From contig NC_083876.1 in the NCBI RefSeq assembly GCF_032452875.1, forward strand, positions 8,556,001 to 8,620,000: a DNA stretch of 64,000 bases. The letters are read 5' to 3'. Origin of the DNA: Bos javanicus. Taxonomy: Eukaryota > Chordata > Mammalia > Artiodactyla > Bovidae. The notes beneath the pieces are model-generated. The model was given only the letters and a program-made list of their open reading frames with translations, was not told the origin of the DNA and ran no database searches. Shown here piece by piece: positions 20,899 through 31,889 of this stretch; the first letter of the stretch is position 1; each line of letters opens with the position of its first letter. The position numbers and the translations under genes are program-made.

Positions 20899-21930
20899 AA
20901 TAAACACTAAATAATTTGCCTCAGAGAAGAAAACCTGGGAGTCAAGGTTAATAGGAATATTTCCTGTGCACTATATTGCTTGTGAAGCTACTATTTTAAA
21001 AAACGTAAAATTAAAATTATAAAAACACTACACAAAGTCTAAAGCACTTCTGGAAAACTAGGAGGAAAAAAGACTGCTATGTTCTGATGGAGTCTAATGA
21101 AGGAAGGCTGGCCCTGACATATGGCAATGCCTGCTATAAACATAGAAAGGTTTTAAACAGTAAAGAACTGACAGAAGAATGAACACAGAGACCAATGTAA
21201 TAGAAAAAATAGCTTCAAGTCAATGCTAACAAAATAAGAACTTAATGTATTGTTTTTTAAAAACTTGAAAATGTGGGAAGCTTTTTGCCTTTGGGTAAAT
21301 TGTCTAATTATTTGGAAGAACATTCATTTAAGTTGTCCTCTGACATTATACACTAAATATATAATAAATGAATTGAATAAATAAATGTAAAAAGAAGCAT
21401 AAAAATCATGAAATACATATACAGTCAGTCCTCCTTACCTGTGGATGCAGAATCAGCAGATAAGGTAACTTTGGGACTTGAACATTCATGGATTTTGGTA
21501 CCCATGGGCAGGTCCTGACATCCCCTATGGATACTGAGGGACAACTGTGTGTGTAGGGGGCGGTGCGGGGTGTGTGTGAACTCCACAGGTCCACTTACAC
21601 ACAGATTTCCTCGATAAATGTGCACTATAGTACTGCACGATATGAAGTAGGTTGATGCTTCTTATTCTGGCATTGTTCAAAGGTCAACCGTATATATATC
21701 TGAGAGGACCTGATCTCTAGACAAGGAAAGCCTTTCTTAAGATAAAACACAGTGAAAGAAACAATCTACAGAGGACAAAGCAATTTTGCCAATATGAAAA
21801 TTCTAAAATGCACCTTTAAAATATCATAAACAAAATGCAAGGCTATGTATGAACTGGGAAAGGTTGTTCACAACAAAGAAGTTATTGGCATTAAATCCAA
21901 AACAAGATTATCAACAAGTAAAACATTAAA
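20899..21930 (+). mobile_element. Probable ancient L1 remnant around a DNA-transposon insertion
   Basis: 'gaacacagagaccaatgtaatag' (near 21182) and 21700-21890 ('aaagcctttcttaagataa', 'cataaacaaaatgcaaggc') follow plus-strand L1ME ORF2 order with 21421-21695 inserted between them. 20899-21150 is too diverged to assign. Confidence 0.45.
21421..21695. mobile_element. Two Tigger-like MITE pieces
   Basis: 21422-21550 begins CAGTCAGTCCTCC after a TA and ends 'actgagggacaactgt', the terminal sequences of a MER2/Tigger-type non-autonomous element. 21560-21695 has a different but related signature ('gaactccacaggtccactta' to 'gttcaaaggtcaaccgta'). A GT/G-rich bridge (21546-21580) joins them. Exact family not certain. 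Confidence 0.55.
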
Positions 21931-22034
21931 ATGTCAGACCAAAAAAAAAAAAAAAAAGAGGAAAGGAAATTAACCAACCAGAGAAGAAAAATACACATCA
22001 CCCACAACGCATTTAATTCTATCACTGACGCAGC

Positions 22035-22195
22035 TGTAATTACTTTCCTCATTTTGCAAATGAAAACTGACATTCAGATTAAATAGTTCACCCAAAGTCA
22101 TAGAGCCAATAACAGGTGAGCTGAGATCTGACCTCAAAACTAATTTTACAGCAAAGTTTGTGCTTTTAATCCCAAAGGCCCGCTCTCTAGCCCTC
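22035..22195 (-). mobile_element. MIR SINE
   Basis: Antisense MIR core: 'ctcattttgcaaatgaaaactg' (22049) followed by 'cacccaaagtcatagagcc' (22090) and 'ggtgagctgagatctgacc', in correct order. Ancient mammalian SINE. Confidence 0.8.
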
Positions 22196-22332
22196 TTTGT
22201 GTGTCTCTGTGTAGATACACAATACAGCAGGAAGAGTGTGCCACTACCAAAAGCAAAACTGGAAACACTGCTTCCTGTATATAATTGATAAATGGATATT
22301 GATAGTGTTTCTCTATGTCTAGTCTCAAAATA

Positions 22333-22578
22333 CTCTTGCCTAGAAAATCCCATTGATTGAGGAGCCTAGAAGGCTGCAGTCCATGGGGTTGCTAAGAGTC
22401 AGATACGACTGAGCGACTTCACTTTCACTTTTCACTTTCATGCATTGGAGAAGGAAATGGCAACCCACTCCAGTGTTCTTGCCTGGAGAATCCCAGGGAC
22501 CGGGGAGCCTGGTGGGCTGCCATCTATGGGGTCGCACAGGGTTGGACACGACTGAAGCGAATTAGCAGCAGCAGCAAC
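22333..22578 (+). mobile_element. BOV-A2 SINE, 5' truncated, perfect 12-bp TSD
   Basis: Starts inside the first monomer ('ctcttgcctagaaaatccc') and ends in AGCAGCAGCAGCA. AGTCTCAAAATA at 22321-22332 and 22579-22590 is the TSD. Confidence 0.94.
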
Positions 22579-22814
22579 AGTCTCAAAATAAGGTCAGTAT
22601 TCCTAATCAGGGCAAGAATGTATACTTGCCATGTTTCCTGATGAAGTACTTCAATAGAATAATCCATTTGAGAGTTTATGTTTTGGAAGCAAAAATGGGA
22701 AAACAAATGCAGATACCTCTATCTAAATGGACTAAATGTATTTCTGGTTGAATATTGCTCTGTATGTAGCACAGTTTTTCCCGAATCCAGAGGCCAAGTA
22801 GCAAAAGCACCACT

Positions 22815-23208
22815 CAATTCAGTTCAGATCAGTCGCTCAGTGGTGTCCGACTCTGTGACCCCATGAACCTCAGCTCGCCAGGCCTCCCTGTCCATCACCA
22901 ACTCCTGGAGTTCACCCACACTCCTGTCCATTGAGTCGGTGATGCCATCCAACTATCTCATCCTGTTGTCCCCTTCTCCTCCTGCCCTTAATCCCTCCCA
23001 GCATCAGGGTCTTTTCAAATGAGTCAGCTCTTCACATCAGATGGCCAAAGTATTGGAGTTTTAGCTTCAGCATCAGTCCTTCCAAAGAACACCCAGGACT
23101 GATCTCCTTTAGGATGGACTCGTTGAATCACCTTGCAGTCCAAGGGACTCTCAAGAGTCTTTTCCAACACCACAGTTCAAAAGTATCAATTCAACAGTAT
23201 GAAAAGGC
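22815..23208 (-). mobile_element. BovB (copy 9), 3' end only, with TSD
   Basis: A 394-base antisense insertion between AAAGCACCACT at 22804-22814 and 23209-23219 (perfect 11 bases; GCAAA just outside also matches in part). Covers the C-terminal tail and the 3' UTR. Confidence 0.93.
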
Positions 23209-23219
23209 AAAGCACCACT

Positions 23220-25229
23220 AGGCATGTATTATTATCAGGAACTAATTGAAATTATTATAACATTTTCAGTATCTAATTTAAATTTTTCATTTGTTTGCAT
23301 TATTTAAAATAATTTTATAACCAGATAAAACCTAAGGGCATTTCTGTTTAAAAGTTAATATCTTTATTTCAAGTTGAAAGAGTGTCCTTGCCAAGTTGTT
23401 GGCCCAAAATGTCAGTATTGCTGAAGTTAACCAATTGCTAGATAAAGAAAGATGATGTCAACTTTGGTAGCAGAGGTTATCTCTGAAGCTTTTATGAATT
23501 CTTGCCAAACCTAAGATCTATTTTGGTTTTAAGACATCTGTTACCCTGCAAATGGACTCTCTTCCCCTTCCTCCTCATCTTTTCCAGAGTTGTCAGTGTC
23601 CTTCAGCCTAGCATTCTCGTTGTTCCTGATACTGCTTCTTTATACTTTCTATTGCTGTTTTCTGGAGCTCACTCCATAGTGAGAAACCTTAATCTATGTG
23701 TACATATAAACCTAGAGATAGTGATATAGATAGGTAAATAATTAGATAAAACATTCTCTTTTCCAAAATTCATAGGCAGCAATGGAAGTAGTAATCATCT
23801 TTACTGCAAATTCTACCAAGATCCTTTTGTGTTTGACAGAAAGAAAAACCGTGTGGATGGATGGCTGAATTGTTTAAATCCATCAGCTTAGCTTAGGTAC
23901 ATTTATTCATGGATGAATGGATAAGTGTTAGGGGTACAAAGGAGGGTATTAAGTGCCAAATTGAAGCTTCAACAATACCTATTGCTGCCAATTGGCAGGA
24001 CTCCAAATATCCCCTCACCAAACAGATGGTATGAAAGTTGCAGCAGTGGAAAATATGACAGGTTTTAAAATGCATGCAATGAATTAAACATTATGGAGTT
24101 GAACCTGAAAGTTTAAACTTTTATCTTAAAATTATACCTCTACTAATAAAACTTCATAGAACCTTTGAATATTATTAATGCACCCACATTATTAATGCAC
24201 CCACACAAATCCAATATGTGTCAAGAAGTTTAGGTCAAGTTCTTAAAATATACTATGAATATGATAGCATATTTTTTTTTATTGATCAAGTATGCTAATA
24301 TCATCTAAATGAAGGCTCAAAGGGAAAAATACAGAGCCATGTTGGATTTATTTCATTCTGGATACTAGAAAAATTCAAAGAACATGGAAAAATAGAGATT
24401 ATAGGAAGCATAAGTGTTTAAATTATTAAGCAAATGCACAAATAAGTATCTTATTATCTAATTATTTTCCTTTCTCTTGGGTTCTTTAGAAGATTACAGT
24501 CGAAGTATTGTTCTTGATGCTGTAGGATTCAGTGCCTTTTTAAATACCAGCATATTCATCAGACTTTTTCACCTGCTTTATAAATATAAAATACATTTTT
24601 GGTTATCATGTATATTCATAGTGATGCCTTGATAAGAAGTAGATAGTACCAAGGGTCTGTCTTAGCAAATGATAATCCTGGGTGTCACAAAATGGTCAGT
24701 TTCAGAAGCACTGATGAGTTATGATAGCAACTGAGTCCTCATCACCGGGGAAATTTTTATTTGTGCACGTTTGGTGTTATGTTTAAACATCTGCCATTTG
24801 TAGAAACATGTACAAGTGATCAAACTGTATATAAAATAATGAAACAGATGCTGCTGCTCACACAAACATGCCAAAACACACATGGTCCAAGGGACAAGGG
24901 CCAAACTTTATCTTGGAAGGTCACGTGCTGCAGGGTCCCTGGTATCTCAGGATTCATCAAGGCTAATTATTATTCTCAATTCCATGTTCTCCCAAATGGG
25001 AATTCTGAAAGTCTAATTTTCATCATACCAAGGCTAGGGTAAAAAGAGAAAAGGAAGCTCTAAAAAAGTCCCAGAATAGCCAGGGTCAAAGATTAGCACA
25101 TAAAAAAAATGTTTTGAATTTTAAATTTGCTGACTTTTTAAATGCAAAATTCAAAATGTTCGTAAGACATAGGAAAGTAGCCTTCCTTGTCTTCCAATCT
25201 CTTTTGCCAATGGCAGCAGTTTCTTATGG
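23220..25229. other. Longest repeat-poor block
   Basis: About 2 kb in which I recognise no repeat family, splice-flanked exon or coding frame. Composition is AT-rich. A perfect 17-base tandem duplication (ATTATTAATGCACCCAC at 24171-24187 and 24188-24204) is the only local structure. If the window holds conserved non-coding elements, this is a likely place. Confidence 0.45.
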
Positions 25230-25440
25230 CCCCTTCCATAGGTGTTTCTATGTCTAACTAAACAAATATGTAATATTCTCATTTTTTTAACCAAATGGGG
25301 CTTACTATACGCATCATGCTACACTTTGCTTTTTTCAGTTAATTTTTTTCATTGCATTATATTCAATTATATAAATACCCAATTAATTGTTAAAATTCCC
25401 TATTGATGAATACTTAGATCTCATCTTGTACGATTAGGAA
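25230..25440 (-). mobile_element. Ancient L1M 3' end
   Basis: Antisense 3'-UTR phrases in order: 'ccaaatggggcttactata' (25291), 'ttttcattgcattatattc' (25347) and 'tattgatgaatacttag' (25401). Diverged. Confidence 0.5.
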
Positions 25441-25449
25441 CAAAGGAAG

Positions 25450-25451
25450 CG

Positions 25452-25486
<35 letters not shown>

Positions 25487-25499
25487 CACACACACACAT
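25450..25499. repeat. Compound CT/TA/CA microsatellite
   Basis: Three adjoining dinucleotide tracts: CT (25452-25469), TA (25469-25486), CA (25486-25498). Likely length-polymorphic. Confidence 0.95.
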
Positions 25500-26295
25500 G
25501 TATTTTACTTATAGCCTAGGACTCTGCTTAGATCCTAAACCCTGTAAGTATTTAATATTTGGTTGAATTATTAGCACAGAAACAAATTTTCATACTTCAA
25601 ACCATTTCATCTGGTGATTTTTCCCTTTCCAATCCTTTCCAAGTCTAACTGCCAAGTATAACAGTAGGTTCTCAGTAAACATTAATTAAGAGTGATGTGG
25701 CATATTAAACTTCATTAAAATTTTAAATGACATCACCAATAATCAGAATATTGCTTCACTGGAGAATCTGTTTGACCCTAATTGTTAGTGAATTCAGCTT
25801 GGCTTTTCCTGGTGGGAAAAAAAAAAAGGGAAAGGAAGTAAGCCACCTTAATTTTGGATTTGTGACACCAGTTACACCTGTCCTTGCCCATTTGAGAACT
25901 CTTGTAACATCAGTATCAGGTAGGTTAACATTTAACTCTTCTATATAAAGGCATAATTCAGAGACTCTTCCAAGCTACTATGGTTCAACTCTGGTTCATT
26001 TAGGCTGCAAGATAATGTACCAGAAGGATGGTGGGATCTTACAAAACTATCTAAAGGACAAGTCTTGGAAAACAGAAACTAATGCAACTCCAAGAGGCTC
26101 AGAAGACAGAAGAACAGTGTCTGAACAAGATGCCACCTCAAGTAATCCAAATAGTATGTCTGTGGGCTGCTGTGGCCACATTCCTGGGGCCCCTACCATC
26201 CCTCCCCACCAATGATCCTCACCATCCCTCAGCAGGGAGTTTCAGTCTTACTTATCTGCGTCCCACATCTAGGGGTGTGTTTTATATAACATTTT
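25500..26295. other. Unassigned sequence
   Basis: No repeat or gene recognised. Short frames at 26015-26297 overlap in two phases and have no domain signal. Confidence 0.4.
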
Positions 26296-26304
26296 AGTAC
26301 AGCC

Positions 26305-26531
26305 AAGTGTTTGCATGCTCAGTCTCTCAGTCATGTCTGACTCTTTGCGATCCCATGGACTATAACCTGCCAGGCTCGTCTGTTCTTGGGATTTTCCAGG
26401 CAAGAATACTGGAGTGGGTTGCCATTTCCTCCTCCAGGGGATATTCCTGACCCAGGGATCAAACCCATGTCTCCTGTGGCTCCTGCATTGGCAGGCAGAT
26501 TCTTTACCACAGAGCCTCCTGGGAAGCCCAC
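26305..26531 (-). mobile_element. Bov-tA SINE, antisense
   Basis: Complete antisense copy ending in the antisense head 'cctgggaagcccac'. AGTACAGCC (26296-26304) and AGTATAGCC (26532-26540) form a 9-base TSD with one change. Confidence 0.92.
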
Positions 26532-26645
26532 AGTATAGCCATATACAGATAATTAAACCCATTTCATTGAAACAAGTATTGCACTTTGGAATGTGCATCC
26601 TAATTTCACATATTCCCTTCTTCATTTATTTAAATGCTGGTTGCT

Positions 26646-26915
26646 CCTGCTGCTGCTGCTAAGTCGCTTCAGTCGTGTACGACTCTGTGTGACCCCATAG
26701 ACGGCAGCCCACCAGGCTCCCCTGTCCCTGGGATTCTCCAGGCAAGAACACTGGAGTGGGTTGTCATTTCCTTCTCCAAAGCGTGAAAGTGAAAAGTGAA
26801 AGTGAAGTCGCTCAGTCGTTTGCGACTCTTAGCCACCCCATGGACTGCAGCCTACCAGGCTCCTCTGTCCATGGGATTTTCCAGGCAAGAGTCCTGGAGT
26901 GGGGTGCCATTGCAA
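26646..26915 (-). mobile_element. BOV-A2 SINE dimer, antisense
   Basis: Begins with the antisense tail (CTGCTGCTGCTG, 26649-26660), then monomer, linker 'gtgaaagtgaaaagtg' (26784-26799) and second monomer. Confidence 0.92.
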
Positions 26916-27228
26916 TTAATTTCAAGACCCAGTATCGGTCAGTTTGAAAAACACTGCTCTAGAGAGATTGATTTAGACAACAGCATCATTGAAGATAATG
27001 AAATGAACAAGCTTGTGAGGGAGGTGAGAAATAAAGAAAATCAAAGACCATTCTGCATCTGGAAGAGGAGAGGATAGAAAGAATGGGGAGTAGACTTACA
27101 CTCATATCTTTTATCAGCAAAATGAAACCTGCCTGATCCCAGTTTAATACTATACCAAGGCTTAACCCGCACACATCACCATATGGCACTAACACAATAC
27201 AAATCATGACTTATCTGACAAGTAAAAG
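26916..27228. other. Unassigned sequence
   Basis: No clear family. 'gtttgaaaaacactgctctagag' (26943-26965) resembles the end of a MER5-type hAT element but is too short to call. Confidence 0.35.
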
Positions 27229-27345
27229 AAGAAAAAAAAAAAAAAGAAAGGAAAGTAGGAAGGAGGAAAGGGCGAGTGAAAGAGAGAGAGAAAGGAAGGA
27301 AGGAAGGAAAAGGGGAGAGAGGGAGGTGTGGAGGGAGGAAGGCTA
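27229..27345 (+). repeat. Purine-rich low-complexity tract
   Basis: About 115 bases of A and G almost without pyrimidines, including a GGAA run (27294-27310). Could adopt triplex-type structure; no function assigned. Confidence 0.9.
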
Positions 27346-27616
27346 ATGTTTTAAGTGTTATTTGTATGAGTAAGGCAGCAGCTCAAATTCAGTATAACTG
27401 TCCTGAAAAGTCCTCATTTATTTCAGAGGTAATGCTTGCTCTCCTCACCCCTTTCCACCTCCCCTTCAGTAGGTCCTTCCCCACCATTACTTAGACTGGG
27501 GTCTGCTTGTCTGACCCGAACTGTCAACATAATCAGAGAATTAAAAACCATAGTCTTGTAGGATCCAGCTCTTCCAAACACATCCACCTAGATCCTAGAC
27601 AGACTTCTTGCCACAC

Positions 27617-27837
27617 AGAACATGAAGTGAAGTGTCAGCTACTCAGTCGTGTCTGACTCTTTGCGACCCCATGTACTATGTAGCCTGCCAGGCTCCTCTG
27701 TCCATGGGATTCTCCAGGCAAGAATACTGGAGTGGGTTGCATTCCCTTCTCCAGGGGATCTTCCCAACCCAGGGATCAAACCTGGATCTCCTGCACTGCA
27801 GGCAGATTTTTTACCATCTGAGCCACCAGCGAAGCCC
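27617..27837 (-). mobile_element. Bov-tA SINE, antisense, perfect 11-bp TSD
   Basis: Full-length antisense SINE between TCTTGCCACAC at 27606-27616 and 27838-27848. Confidence 0.95.
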
Positions 27838-27848
27838 TCTTGCCACAC

Positions 27849-29098
27849 TGCATGCAAGAAACAAATCTAAACTCAAGGTAGATGTCACGTGCTGAGACCC
27901 ATGATGTACCTAACCTCAGGCTCAAGTCCTTGCCCTGTCTTTGGTAGATGATGTTTTCCTCAGTCCCTCCCTCTTGTTCTCATCAAGTGGTAACCACCCT
28001 TCTGCTGGGAACAGCCAGCCTTCCTTCACGGTTTCAGCCTTGGCATTTATCTCCTCCACAGTTCTAAAGTTAGCAGAGAAATGAAAATATTTCATTTCCT
28101 TGCTTATGCATCCACTTTTTCAAATTACTCCCAGGAAATGTCAATCCCAGGAGAAATATTGTGGAGATGGTGACTGCATTAAAACCATGCAGAAGAGTGG
28201 CCTGTCCCAGTGAAAATTTCCAGGACACCTACATTGACCCTGAGTCCTCTTTGCTCAAGGAAAACAGTTTCACAGACCTTCCTGCTCAGAGAAGGAAGGG
28301 TGGGTGCCTTCAGCAGTCCAAGAAGGGCTAGCTGACATCACCAAGCTGGCCGTCACATTGGTGTGTGGCATGTGTTGCTCAGGGTGATTTTTTTTAATTA
28401 AACTTTGGAACAAAACCCTTGTTTTCTATTTTTAGTTTCATTTGTAATAATGGAATGAAAAATAAGTGATCCTTGAACTCCTGTTTCACATCAGTCACAG
28501 AGAGCAAATATAGCTCCTCTGACAGCCACTAAGTTAGGGCTAAGGAATTTCTAAGCAATTCAGGGGTGTGAATTTGCACATTCTTTAAGCTGTTTTTTTT
28601 TTTTTTTTTCTGGGCAGTCTGTCTCTGGAGATAAAATGTGAAACACGATATGGGAGCATAGTTGGCATTCACAGGTGACAATCAGACTTATAGGAGTAAG
28701 TCTAATTATAGCATAAAGGATTATCAGCAAAGGGCTGGGCTCCTATATTTGGTGGGTGGTGAAACTACGTCTTTACCATGACACCTTCCTCTCACTTGTT
28801 CTTGGCCCCAACGACATAACCTCAGCCCACAATGCAGGCTAGAGGGGCAGAATGTTACCAAATACAAAAAATATCAGACTCTGGGATCAGAAAGTGTGAG
28901 ACATAGAACAAGTGTGTTTTCCTTATGGAAAAAAAGAGAAAAAAAAAGCAAAGTGAATAAGTGCACATTGCTTCTAAAAGTTAATTCTGATTCTTCTTCA
29001 AATCCATAAATAAAATGTTAAACCTATTGTTTCATGATTTGATTTTGTTTTGTCTATTATTCTTTAATTTTGTCCTGATAATCTGATTTCCAGTTAAG
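27849..29098. other. Repeat-poor block
   Basis: About 1.25 kb without recognised repeats apart from a T-run (28592-28609) and A-rich patches (28929-28950). No open frame of interest. Candidate for cross-species conservation testing. Confidence 0.45.
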
Positions 29099-29525
29099 GC
29101 CAGTCACACAGTGGTGTCCAATTCTTTGTGACCCCATGAACCACAGCACGCCAGGCTTCCCTGTCCATCACCAACTCACAGAGTCCACCCAAACCCATGT
29201 CCATTGAGTCAGTGATGCCATCCAACCATTTCATCCTCTGTCATCCCCTTCTCCTCCTGCCCTCAATCTTTTCCAGCATCAGCGTCTTTTCCCATCTCTT
29301 GAAGAATTTTCCACATTTTTTTGTGATCCACACAAAGGTTTTGGTGTAGTCAATAAAGCAGAAGTGGATGTTTTTCTGGAACTCTCAGCTTTTTCAATGA
29401 TCCAACACATGTTGGAAATTTGATCCTTGGTTCCTCTGTCTTTTCTAAATCCAGCTTGAACATCCAGAAGTTCACAGTTCACATACTGTTGAAGCCTGGC
29501 CTGGAGAATCTTGAGCATTACTTCA
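29099..29525 (-). mobile_element. BovB (copy 10) with internal deletion
   Basis: The antisense 3' end (29099-29290) is joined directly to the antisense reverse transcriptase N-terminal part (29293-29525). The join reads 'gcgtcttttcccatctcttg'; intact copies separate these two parts by about 0.8 kb containing the YADD region. TTCC is shared by both parental sequences. 5' truncation falls in the same 40-base zone as copies 4, 6 and 8. Confidence 0.88.
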
Positions 29526-29836
29526 GGACCCAGGAGAAAGGAGCAGGGACCCCACAAGAGACGGACTCAGACTTGCCTGTGACATTCTTAGCTGTTACTG
29601 AAGTCAAGTCTGGTGGATAACTGCTTGAAAGCCAATACTCCAGAGACAAGATCAGTGGAAAGGAAAATTTGTTTTATTTTGGAGGCTGGCAATTGAGGGA
29701 GAAGGTAGACTCACGTCCAAAGGCCAATGTCCCCCTGATAATCAGTGGGAAAGAGCTTTTAAAGGGGAATTTCAGGGGTATATAGACAGAGGGAGGAAGC
29801 TAAATGCAGAAACAACACAGCTCTGACAGTCATCTT

Positions 29837-31847
29837 TTTAAAAAAATTTATTTATTTTAGTTGGAGGCTAATTACTTTACAATATTGTATTGGTTTTATT
29901 ATAAATTGACATGAATCAGCCATGGCTGTACATGTGTCCACCATCCTGAACCCCCCTCCCTCCTCCCTCCCCATCCCATCCCTCAGGGTCATCCCACAGC
30001 ACCAGCTCTGAGCACCCTGTCTCATGCATCAAACCTGGACTGGCAATCTGTTTCACATATGATAATATACATGTTTCAATGCTACTGTCTCCAATCATCC
30101 CACCCTCGCCTTCTCCCACAGAGTCCAAAAGACTGTTCTATACATCTGTGTCTCTTTTGCTATCTCACATACAGGGTTATTGTTACCATCTTTCTAAATT
30201 CCATATATATGCATTAGTATACTGTATTGGTGTTTTTCTTTCTAGCTTACTTCACGCTGTATAATAGGCTCCAGTTTCATCCACCTCATTAGAACTGATT
30301 CAAATGGATTGTTTTTAATGGCTGAGTAATATTCCATTGTGTATATGCACCACAGCTTTCTTATCCATTCATCTGCTGATGGACATCTAGGTTGCTTCCA
30401 TGTCCTGGCTATTGCAAACAGTGCTGTGATGAACATTGGGGTACATGTGTCTCTTTCAATTCTGGTTTCCTCAGTATCTACGCCATGCCTTGGGATTGGT
30501 GGGTTGTATGGCAGTTCTATTTCCAGTTTTTTAAGGAATCTCCACACTGTTCTCCATAGTCATTGTACTAGTTTGCATTCCCACCAACAGTGTAAGAGGG
30601 TTCCCTTTTCTCCACACCCTCTCCAACACTTATTGTTTGTAGACTTTTTGATAGCAGCCATTCTGACCAGGGTGAGATGGTACCTCATTGTGGTTTTGAT
30701 TTGCATTTCTCTGACAATGAGTGATGTTGAGCATCTTTTCATGTGTTAGCCATCTGTATGTCTTCTTTGGAGAACTGTCTGTTTAGTTCCTTGGCCCATT
30801 TTTTTGATTGGGTCATTTATTTTTCTGGAATTGAACTGCAGGAGTTGCTTGTATATTTTTGAGATTAATTCTTTGTCATTTGCTTCATTTGCTATTGTTT
30901 TCTCCCATTCTGAAGGCTGTCTTTTCATTTTGCTTACGGTTTCCTTCATTGTGCAAAAGTTTTTAAGTTTAATTATGTCCCATTTGTTTACTTTTCCTTT
31001 TATTTCCATTACTCTGGGAGGTGGGTCATAGAGGATCCTTCTGTGATTTATGTCAGAGAGTGTTTTGCCTATGTTTTCCTCTAGGAGTTTTATAATTTCT
31101 GGCCTTATGTTTAGATCTTTAATCCATTTTGAGTTTATTTTTGTGTATGGTGTTAGAAAATATTCTAGTTTCATTCTTTTACAAGTGGTTCACCAGTTTT
31201 CCCAGCACCACTTGTTAAAGAGATTGTCTTTTCTCCATTGTATATTCTTGCCTCCTTTGTCAAAGATAAGGTGTCCATAGGTGCCTGGATTTATCTCTGG
31301 GCTTTCTATTTTGTTCCATTGATCTATATTTCTGTCTTTGTGCCAGTACCATACTGTCTTGATGACTGTAGCTTTGTAGTATTGCCTGAAATCAGGCAGG
31401 TTGATTCCTCCAGTTCCATTCTTCTTTCTCAAGATTGCTTTGGCTATTTGAGGTTTTTTTTATTTCCATACAAATAGTGAAATTATTTGTTCTAGTTCTG
31501 TGAAAAATACCATTGGTAGCTTGTTGGGGATTGCATTGTGTCTATAGATTGCTTTGGGTAGTATACTCATTTTCACTATATTGATTCTTCCAATCCATGA
31601 ACATGGTATATTTCTCCATCTATTTGCCTCTTCTTTGATTTCTTTCATGAGTGTTTTATAGTTTTCAATATATAGGTCTTTTGTTTCTTTAGATAGATAT
31701 ATTACTAACTACTTTATTCTTTTTGTTGCAATGGTGAATGGAATTGTTTCCTTAATTTCTCTTTCTTTTTTCTCATTGTTAGTGTATAGGAATGAGAGGG
31801 ATTTCTGTGTTAATTTTATATCCTGAAACTTTATTCATTGATTAGCT
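29837..31847 (-). mobile_element. Young L1, 5' truncated, in the LTR
   Basis: A 2.0-kb antisense L1. It starts with the antisense 3' terminus ('ggaggctaattactttac', 29864) and ends in ORF2 at 'cattgattagct' (31847). Well-preserved minus-strand frames (30242-30547, 30746-31174, 31190-31432, 31460-31648) encode the C-terminal reverse transcriptase region and beyond, with frameshifts between them. The TSD of the whole insertion is TCTGACAGTCATCTT at 29822-29836 and 31885-31899, 15 bases, perfect. A 5S rRNA piece lies between the L1 5' end and the right TSD. Confidence 0.93.
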
Positions 31848-31889
31848 GTCTAGAGCCATACTACCCTGAACACACCTTATCTTGTCTGA
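31848..31889 (+). pseudogene. 5S rRNA 5' end fragment fused to the L1
   Basis: Begins at nucleotide 1 of 5S rRNA (GTCTA) and follows it for 42 bases. The recognisable blocks are GCCATAC, ACCCTGAAC and GTCTGA, with about 8 differences from the mammalian sequence, mostly C-to-T or G-to-A. Orientation is opposite to the L1, head to head. The last five bases (TCTGA, 31885-31889) are also the start of the right TSD. Too short to be a gene; no internal promoter elements (A-box, IE, C-box) are included. Most likely co-inserted with the L1. Confidence 0.82.

Noticed and set aside
27229..27345. Promoter-like GA-rich region
   Set aside because: Simple purine tract with GGAA slippage units and no associated transcript evidence or CpG enrichment.
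31848..31889. 5S rRNA gene
   Set aside because: Only the first third is present, without the internal promoter, and it lies inside the L1 TSD; an inserted fragment.
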